A DNA stretch of 10,369 nucleotides from CAYNFT01 sp964396535 (GTDB lineage: Bacteria > Chloroflexota > Dehalococcoidia > Dehalococcoidales > UBA2162): contig CAYNFT010000076.1 of assembly GCA_964396535.1 (NCBI GenBank), positions 1 through 10,369 of the forward strand. Reading direction: 5' to 3'. Below the pieces are notes generated by a model that was given only the letters and a program-made list of their open reading frames with translations, had not been told where the DNA came from and ran no database searches. Below, one piece after another: positions 6,581 through 10,369 of this stretch; the stretch's first letter is position 1; each line of letters starts with the position of its first letter. Both the position numbers and the translations under genes were made by a program.

Positions 6581-7786
6581 CTATTCAATATTTAGCCAGG
6601 TAGTTTCCTTGTGGGGCTTACCCTCGGCGGCTAATTGGGCGATACTAACTGCCCGTTCAGCCATCTCCAGGCTGCAATCTGTGCCGCCTATACCGACGAT
6701 GAATCCTGTAACAGGAATCCGTGTCGGTAAATCCTGGAGAACAGCTTTTGCTTCCATAAAAACAGTGCCGGATTGCCAGCCAAAACATACGTTCCGGTCA
6801 ATAACGCCTACGGCCTTTTTCCCTTCCAAGGCTGCAACCAATCTCTCCCTGGGGAATGGCCTGAAGGCTCTCACCTTAACCAGCCCTATCTTCTCTCCTT
6901 TGTCACGCCTGCTGTCGACGACCTCTCTTATAGCCCCGGTCTGGCTTCCCATGCTGACCATAACTATGTCAGCATCCTCTGTCCGGTACTCCTCGATTTG
7001 TCCACCGTAGCTTCTCCCAAAAGCGGCTTGAAACTCTTTATCTATTTCGTCTATTTTTTGCTTGGCTCTGTGTTGAGCGGCAGCATGTTTATAGCGCCAT
7101 TCAACAAACAGTTCGTCCCTGGTATTGGTGGGGACGGTCAAGGAATCTTCCAAACATAACCTGGGACGGTTGGCGCTGGTTACTGGCTCCAGGAAGGCAT
7201 CTACATCCTCTTCATAAGGCAGTTCGATTCGCTCTGTCAGGTAAGACAGGTAGTAACCATCGAAACAAACATTAACCGGGAGCAGGATTTCCGGGTCCTC
7301 AGCCAGCCGGTAGGCCATAATCATGGTATCCAGGATTTCCTGTACTCCCTCACACACTATCTGAATCCATCCGCCATCCCTGGCAGTGACAAAATCCTGG
7401 TGTGACGACACAACGCCATCGGGGGCAGCATTCTCTCTGGTAGCCAGTGCCATCACAACAGGAAGTCTATTGCCCGATGTCTTGAGATATGCTTCATACA
7501 TATAGGCCAGTCCCTGAGATGCAGAGCCAATAAAGGTACGTCCCCCGGCAGCGGAGGCACCTATGCAATGACTGAGGGCATTAATCTCCCCGTCAGCGGC
7601 TACAAGTTCAGCGTTCAACCGTCCATCAGCAACGTATTGCCAGACTGCTTCCACCATGGGAGTCATTGGGGTGATGGGTACGCAAGCCACTAAATCTGGC
7701 TTGCACAACAGCACGCCGTAGGCACAGGCTCTATTGCCATCGAATACTCTTACCTGCTCTACTCTTGGGGTGATTTTGGTTGCCAC
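6581..7786 (-). CDS. porA: 2-oxoacid:ferredoxin oxidoreductase alpha subunit
   Basis: Predicted 401-residue alpha subunit, which with PorB forms the catalytic core converting a 2-oxoacid plus CoA to acyl-CoA, CO2 and reduced ferredoxin. The pyrimidine-binding domain shows VPITPMTPMVEAVWQ (36-50), then ADGEINALSHCIGASAAGGR and SASQGLAYMYEAY. A middle region follows (PVVMALATRENAAPDG, SSHQDFVTARDGGW), and then the C-terminal domain DADIVMVSMGSQTGAIREV and VKVRAFRPFP. Length is normal and no frame damage is seen. The start is GTG at 7786, with GGAGG (7801-7797) 10 bases upstream inside the end of porD; only 2 bases separate the porD stop from this start, implying translational coupling. Pyruvate is the default guess for this four-gene order, which matches porCDAB of Thermotoga, but isovalerate- or arylpyruvate-type enzymes look similar. 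Confidence 0.93.
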   Translation of the reverse strand: MATKITPRVEQVRVFDGNRACAYGVLLCKPDLVACVPITPMTPMVEAVWQYVADGRLNAELVAADGEINALSHCIGASAAGGRTFIGSASQGLAYMYEAYLKTSGNRLPVVMALATRENAAPDGVVSSHQDFVTARDGGWIQIVCEGVQEILDTMIMAYRLAEDPEILLPVNVCFDGYYLSYLTERIELPYEEDVDAFLEPVTSANRPRLCLEDSLTVPTNTRDELFVEWRYKHAAAQHRAKQKIDEIDKEFQAAFGRSYGGQIEEYRTEDADIVMVSMGSQTGAIREVVDSRRDKGEKIGLVKVRAFRPFPRERLVAALEGKKAVGVIDRNVCFGWQSGTVFMEAKAVLQDLPTRIPVTGFIVGIGGTDCSLEMAERAVSIAQLAAEGKPHKETTWLNIE

Positions 7787-7788
7787 GT

Positions 7789-8064
7789 TTATTTCGCCTC
7801 CTCTCTTACCATTGTAATGGCATCATTGGGGCACTCCCTGGCACAGAGTCCACATCCTTTACAGTAAGACAGGTCGGCTTGGCAGTAGGTGCCCATGTCT
7901 TTGATAGAGCCAACAGGGCACTGAAGGTAGCATATGCCGCAGTGACCACATCTTGCTGGATTCACTACAGGACGCTGGCTTCTCCACTCACCAGTAGGGT
8001 AAGCAAACAGGGTAGGTTTTGGCCTTGCCCATGGCCCCTCATATTCAGACTTAAATTGCACCAT
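7789..8064 (-). CDS. porD: 2-oxoacid:ferredoxin oxidoreductase delta subunit (2[4Fe-4S] ferredoxin)
   Basis: Predicted 91-residue ferredoxin-like subunit. Two classic CxxCxxCxxxCP motifs bind two [4Fe-4S] clusters: C39-C42-C45-C49 (CGHCGICYLQCP) and C68-C71-C74-C78 (CKGCGLCARECP). The preceding GEWRSQRPVVNPARC is typical of PorD, where a W-R-x-x-R-P segment leads into the first motif. It carries electrons from the TPP/cluster core to free ferredoxin. The ATG shares one base with the porC stop (TAATG), behind GGAG, so its translation is coupled to porC; porA starts 2 bases after its stop. Confidence 0.95.
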   Translation of the reverse strand: MVQFKSEYEGPWARPKPTLFAYPTGEWRSQRPVVNPARCGHCGICYLQCPVGSIKDMGTYCQADLSYCKGCGLCARECPNDAITMVREEAK

Positions 8065-8621
8065 TATTTTTCTCCAAATCTTTTAACTTCAGTCTCTTTA
8101 AAACCCCTTTTAGCGCATCGGATATTGCCATCCAAAAGCTTTTCGCTGAAGTACGCTGTAAAGGCTTCGAAGATAGAATCCAATGTTACCCAACCTGTGG
8201 TATGTAGAAGTGCTCCTAGCAAAACGGTATTAGTAATGGGACGCCCTATTTCCTCTAAGGCGATGCCGGTAGCGTCTACAACTGCCAGCACTCCTGTGTT
8301 GTCGTGAGGCTTTTCCTCTGGCATCCGCGGGAGGTTCATAACAACAATTCCCCCTGGCTTTAATCCCTTCAGTGCATCTGGTGAACGAGCAAGCAGGGGA
8401 TCAGTAACTATACAGCAATCGGGATAATATATCTGAGACCGCAACCGTATTGGCTTATCGTCAAAGCGGACAAAAACGCTGATTGGTGCACCTCGTCGTT
8501 CGCCACCAAACATAGGGAACGCCGTAGCGTATTTACCTTCCTTCACGAAGGCAGCGGCCAACATTTCGGCGGATATGTATGCTCCTTGTCCACCTCTCCC
8601 CAGCATTCTTATTTCTATCAT
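8064..8621 (-). CDS. porC: 2-oxoacid:ferredoxin oxidoreductase gamma subunit
   Basis: Predicted 185-residue gamma subunit, first gene of the operon. It begins MIEIRMLGRGGQGAYISAEM, the glycine-rich N-terminal signature of this subunit, followed by PMFGGERRGAPISVFVRFDD, another strong family mark, and LGALLHTTGWV near residue 140. The length is usual. In known enzymes this subunit structures the complex and interacts with CoA. ATG at 8621 is preceded by AAGGAGA about 12 bases upstream. No clear sigma-70 promoter is visible before it, although a perfect hairpin lies 86-111 bases upstream. Confidence 0.94.
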   Translation of the reverse strand: MIEIRMLGRGGQGAYISAEMLAAAFVKEGKYATAFPMFGGERRGAPISVFVRFDDKPIRLRSQIYYPDCCIVTDPLLARSPDALKGLKPGGIVVMNLPRMPEEKPHDNTGVLAVVDATGIALEEIGRPITNTVLLGALLHTTGWVTLDSIFEAFTAYFSEKLLDGNIRCAKRGFKETEVKRFGEK

Positions 8622-9014
8622 TTGCTATTGTTGTCTCCTTGTCCCACCGATGAATAAGCATAACTCGTACTTGACATAAGGGAAGCACTCGGCTGTCCAT
8701 GCCACTCTCTGACTTACCAATGTAAGTCAGAGCAGCTTAGAATTATCAAGTATCTAACCCTCTTTGTTTGACCCATCTACAACGTGATTCGAGTCTTTGT
8801 CTAGCGATAGTCAGGCAGTCAGTGTTCTTGGATTTCGGCACTACATGATGGCTATTATACTCTAATCTTGAGCATAGATGGAAACATGCCTCTGTCACAA
8901 TTCTCGGTTTTGTTCAACCTTGCTGCGTTCGACAAAAAGTCGCATTGGTGAATTTCAAGAACTAGTCAACATCAGCTATATCACAAAGATAGATCTGGAG
9001 GGAATTGAAAAACT
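8622..9014. other. Non-coding stretch upstream of porC
   Basis: About 390 bases without a gene I can support. It must contain the leader and promoter of the porCDAB operon, but I found no convincing -35/-10 pair on the minus strand. The only clear structure is the hairpin at 8707-8732. A short plus-strand reading frame at 8878-9069 has no recognisable similarity and overlaps the nucleotidyltransferase remnant in another frame. Confidence 0.6.
8707..8732. repeat. Perfect 11-bp inverted repeat (hairpin) upstream of porC
   Basis: CTCTGACTTAC (8707-8717) and GTAAGTCAGAG (8722-8732) are exact reverse complements around a CAAT loop. It lies 86-111 bases before the porC start. No T tract follows on either strand, so it is not a standard intrinsic terminator. 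It could be an operator, an mRNA leader structure, or a trace of a small mobile repeat. Confidence 0.6.
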
Positions 9015-9248
9015 GTGGTCAACATTGGACTTGGAGGGGTCAGTGGTCCTAATCCATACTCTGATGTGAATGTTGTGTTACACGAATTACTATCGGGCGT
9101 GAAAGCGATTTTAGGAGATTATTTTATTAGCATATATCTAGGTGATTCACTTGCCATTGGTGACTGTGACCTACGACAGAGTGATATCGATTTTATCGTC
9201 GCTACTGACGATGAGATTACAAACGACCGTGACTATAGAGAAGGCATA
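9015..9248 (+). pseudogene. AadA-like nucleotidyltransferase, N-terminal remnant
   Basis: From a GTG at 9015, behind GGAGGG (8997-9002), the frame reads about 75 residues resembling the start of the aminoglycoside adenylyltransferase-like nucleotidyltransferase family: NPYSDVNVVLHELLSGVKAI, then LGDSLAIGDCDLRQSDIDF. Full-length relatives are about 260 residues. The two active-site aspartates of SDIDF are present, but the usual YGSLA is GDSLA, replacing the conserved glycine before the serine with Asp. Similarity stops near 9230-9248, after ATDDEITND; the open frame runs on to a stop at 9281 through sequence that belongs to another gene remnant. It is almost certainly inactive. Original function (drug modification or other nucleotidyl transfer) cannot be stated. 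Confidence 0.6.
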
Positions 9249-9436
9249 GCGTGGGGCCAATATATGCCAGAACAGCTATAGGGCTGATTCACACCATTTC
9301 CCGTCTTGGTGAGTTTGCTTCCCCGCCAATCGGCAACAGCTTAGCTCCTTTTAGCCTGCGCTTACCCTTCGTTTTCTGGGTAGTCCTGGCTGCCACAGCC
9401 TTAGGCATCTTCTATTTCCTGAAGGAGAAAAACTAA
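9249..9436 (+). pseudogene. Membrane transporter (probably MFS) C-terminal remnant
   Basis: From about 9248 to the TAA at 9434-9436 one frame reads as the end of a transporter: VGPIYARTAIGLIHTISRLG, EFASPPIGNSLA, then a final hydrophobic helix LPFVFWVVLAATALGIFYFL and the basic tail KEKN. The layout (loop with a small-residue helix, PP-x-GN turn, last helix, charged tail) fits the last two helices of a major facilitator superfamily permease. A TAG at 9236-9238 lies upstream in frame and the other ten helices are absent. It joins the nucleotidyltransferase remnant directly, so both were cut at one junction. A GTG at 9251 could in principle start a 61-residue peptide. Confidence 0.5.
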
Positions 9437-9469
9437 CCTCAAGAAAATCCGAACAGCCTACTTATTATG

Positions 9470-9482
9470 GCAGCCAGGCTGC
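9470..9482. repeat. Short palindrome between the transporter remnant and aconitase X genes
   Basis: GCAGCC-A-GGCTGC is a perfect 6-bp palindrome around one base. CAGCCT (9454-9459) can alternatively pair with AGGCTG (9476-9481). It lies 10-22 bases past the stop of the minus-strand swivel gene and could be a weak terminator for that operon; there is no T tract. Confidence 0.3.
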
Positions 9483-9491
9483 AACTGTCAA

Positions 9492-9902
9492 TTACCCGCC
9501 TTTCTTGGTTACCTCCACAGTGCCCTCAGTGGCATCCATTTTTATATGGTCCCCCGTCTGGATTACTTCCAGCGGATTTTGATCAAGTTTGTGTACCATT
9601 GGAATATCGTTCCTTATTGCCACCATGGCCATGACGGGTTCTACCTCTACACAAATCATCCCCGCCGGCGCGTTGCCAACCTCCTTGGCCCTAGCGGCAA
9701 CATTGGGACCTACTGTCGAGCCCTTTCCCGTGGCAAAGACAAAAATCTTGTTGGCTATACTTTGTCCCTGTAAATCGTGCCCGATAGGAACAACATTCCC
9801 CGTGGCCGGGTCCAGATCACCCAGGAATGAAAAGGGTATTTGGGAGACTATTGCCTCGCCTTCTACCTGTCCTTTCTTCACTGTCTTTCCTTTGAGTATC
9901 AT
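9492..9902 (-). CDS. Aconitase X small (swivel-domain) subunit
   Basis: Predicted 136-residue protein of the aconitase X swivel family (DUF126). It begins MILKGKTVKKGQVEGEAIVS and continues PFSFLGDLDPATGNV (23-37), HDLQGQSIANKIFVFATGKG (42-61) with Ser62 in GKGST, and NAPAGMICVEVEP, matching the family's swivelling beta-barrel. In characterised two-subunit aconitase X enzymes (cis-3-hydroxyproline dehydratase, phosphomevalonate dehydratase) the serine of this GxGS segment is in the active site. ATG at 9902 follows GGAGG by 8-9 bases, 4 bases after the stop of the large subunit gene. The enzyme is a dehydratase with an iron-sulfur cluster held by the large subunit. Substrate is open: no mevalonate or proline genes lie in the window. 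Confidence 0.88.
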   Translation of the reverse strand: MILKGKTVKKGQVEGEAIVSQIPFSFLGDLDPATGNVVPIGHDLQGQSIANKIFVFATGKGSTVGPNVAARAKEVGNAPAGMICVEVEPVMAMVAIRNDIPMVHKLDQNPLEVIQTGDHIKMDATEGTVEVTKKGG

Positions 9903-9906
9903 ATTG

Positions 9907-10369
9907 TTAACCTCCCCACTTTCCTGTTATTGCTGCATTGATGCAACTCTCGAAGTTTCCGTATTGAATGTTAATCCCACGCCTTGCCTGATAAGAAGCG
10001 GCTTTTGCCGAATTTGTGGCTCCGGTGGTTGCCGGCACCGCTAGCTGGGCATAGGGGAATCCCATGATACAGATACCGGTAGCAATCGCACCACCGGCCT
10101 TTTCAATAATATCGACGTATCCTGTACGCTGGGCTAGGGTATATACCTCCTCTGCGGCAGATGCAACAAGTTTTACGCCATCCGCTATTTTCTTGCCCTC
10201 CAATAGTCGTGCAATCTCCCCTAAATCGCTAACGCTAACTTGGGGGCAGCCGAAGAAGACAACCTCGACTTTATCCGTTTTAGCTGTATGCAGGCTTTCC
10301 CAGCTCTCCCTGAGCTCTTTCTTACCAATCTTTACCGTCTCCTCGGGCTTCTTGTGTCCCAGAGCTTCT
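9907..10369 (-). CDS. Aconitase X large (catalytic) subunit, C-terminal part
   Basis: The frame is open to the right edge and gives the last 153 residues of the aconitase X catalytic subunit (DUF521). Visible segments are VVFFGCPQVSVSDLGEIARL, GKKIADGVKL, then ICIMGFPYAQLAVPATTGAT, NSAKAASYQARRGINIQYGN and the end ESCINAAITGKWGG. The GCP cysteine is in the region expected to carry a cluster ligand; many relatives I recall read GCPH here, whereas this reads GCPQ. The large and small subunits are separate genes with 4 bases between them, so this is the split form rather than the fused one. The TTG at 10203 is internal, not a start, because family sequence continues upstream. Confidence 0.88.
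   Translation of the reverse strand, partial: EALGHKKPEETVKIGKKELRESWESLHTAKTDKVEVVFFGCPQVSVSDLGEIARLLEGKKIADGVKLVASAAEEVYTLAQRTGYVDIIEKAGGAIATGICIMGFPYAQLAVPATTGATNSAKAASYQARRGINIQYGNFESCINAAITGKWGG

Noticed and set aside
6456..7159. Plus-strand reading frames of 184 and 128 codons across the porA/porB region
   Set aside because: They are antisense to porA and porB, have no ribosome binding site or recognisable motif, and overlap each other.
7780..8307. Plus-strand 175-codon frame across porD and porC
   Set aside because: It is antisense to two clearly identified subunits; its composition is that of a complementary-strand shadow.
8671..8700. TTGACA at 8671-8676 as a plus-strand promoter
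   Set aside because: No -10-like hexamer occurs 16-18 bases downstream and no gene follows on that strand for more than 300 bases.
8775..8820. tRNA-like T-arm motif (GATTCGAGTC) in the gap upstream of porC
   Set aside because: No matching acceptor, D or anticodon arms can be built around it on either strand.
8878..9069. Plus-strand 63-codon frame
   Set aside because: It has no recognisable similarity and overlaps the nucleotidyltransferase remnant in a different frame.
8622..9491. Insertion sequence or integron as the cause of the remnant cluster
   Set aside because: I looked for a transposase or integrase frame, terminal inverted repeats and target duplications and saw none. The hairpin at 8707-8732 is a local palindrome without a distant partner.

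Overview
The window looks like a piece of an anaerobic bacterial genome with about 50% G+C. It carries redox enzymes built on ferredoxin, molybdopterin and CoA-thioester chemistry. This gene mix (DMSO-reductase-family molybdoenzyme, type III CoA-transferase, acyl-CoA dehydrogenase, four-subunit 2-oxoacid:ferredoxin oxidoreductase, split aconitase X) recalls uncultured Chloroflexota (Dehalococcoidia) or a similar anaerobe. That placement is an inference from gene content; there is no rRNA or other marker to confirm it.

Layout. Positions 1-1726 (+) hold the end of a molybdopterin oxidoreductase catalytic subunit, overlapping by ATGA with its four-cluster ferredoxin-type subunit. No membrane anchor gene follows: the tail of the ferredoxin gene runs into a probable rearrangement scar (about 1528-1719). 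On the minus strand (1738-2739) lies an acyl-CoA dehydrogenase that has lost its C-terminus at that scar. A divergent regulatory region (2740-2912) separates it from a plus-strand pair: a CaiB/BaiF-type CoA-transferase with a TTG start (2913-4100) and an amidohydrolase-2 family protein (4122-5120). A hairpin at 5183-5212 sits between this pair and the converging minus-strand operon.

Positions 8621-5221 (-) form a compact operon in the order gamma-delta-alpha-beta (porC-porD-porA-porB). It encodes a 2-oxoacid:ferredoxin oxidoreductase that would decarboxylate a 2-oxoacid to its acyl-CoA and reduce ferredoxin. The beta subunit is unusual: a 16-cysteine polyferredoxin domain is fused in front of the TPP-binding domain.

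Positions 8622-9491 are gene-poor. They contain a perfect 11-bp hairpin and two decayed fragments joined to each other: the start of an AadA-like nucleotidyltransferase and the last membrane segment(s) of a probable MFS transporter. Positions 9492-10369 (-) carry the small swivel subunit and the C-terminal part of the large catalytic subunit of a split aconitase X enzyme; the large gene runs off the right edge.

Working together: the CoA-transferase, acyl-CoA dehydrogenase and 2-oxoacid oxidoreductase fit breakdown of organic acids through CoA thioesters, with electrons passed to ferredoxin and perhaps to the molybdoenzyme module. The substrates cannot be read from the sequence. I found no transposase, CRISPR array, tRNA or rRNA. 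The clearest oddities are the two rearrangement scars, the PorB fusion and an amidohydrolase lacking the first metal-binding histidine.
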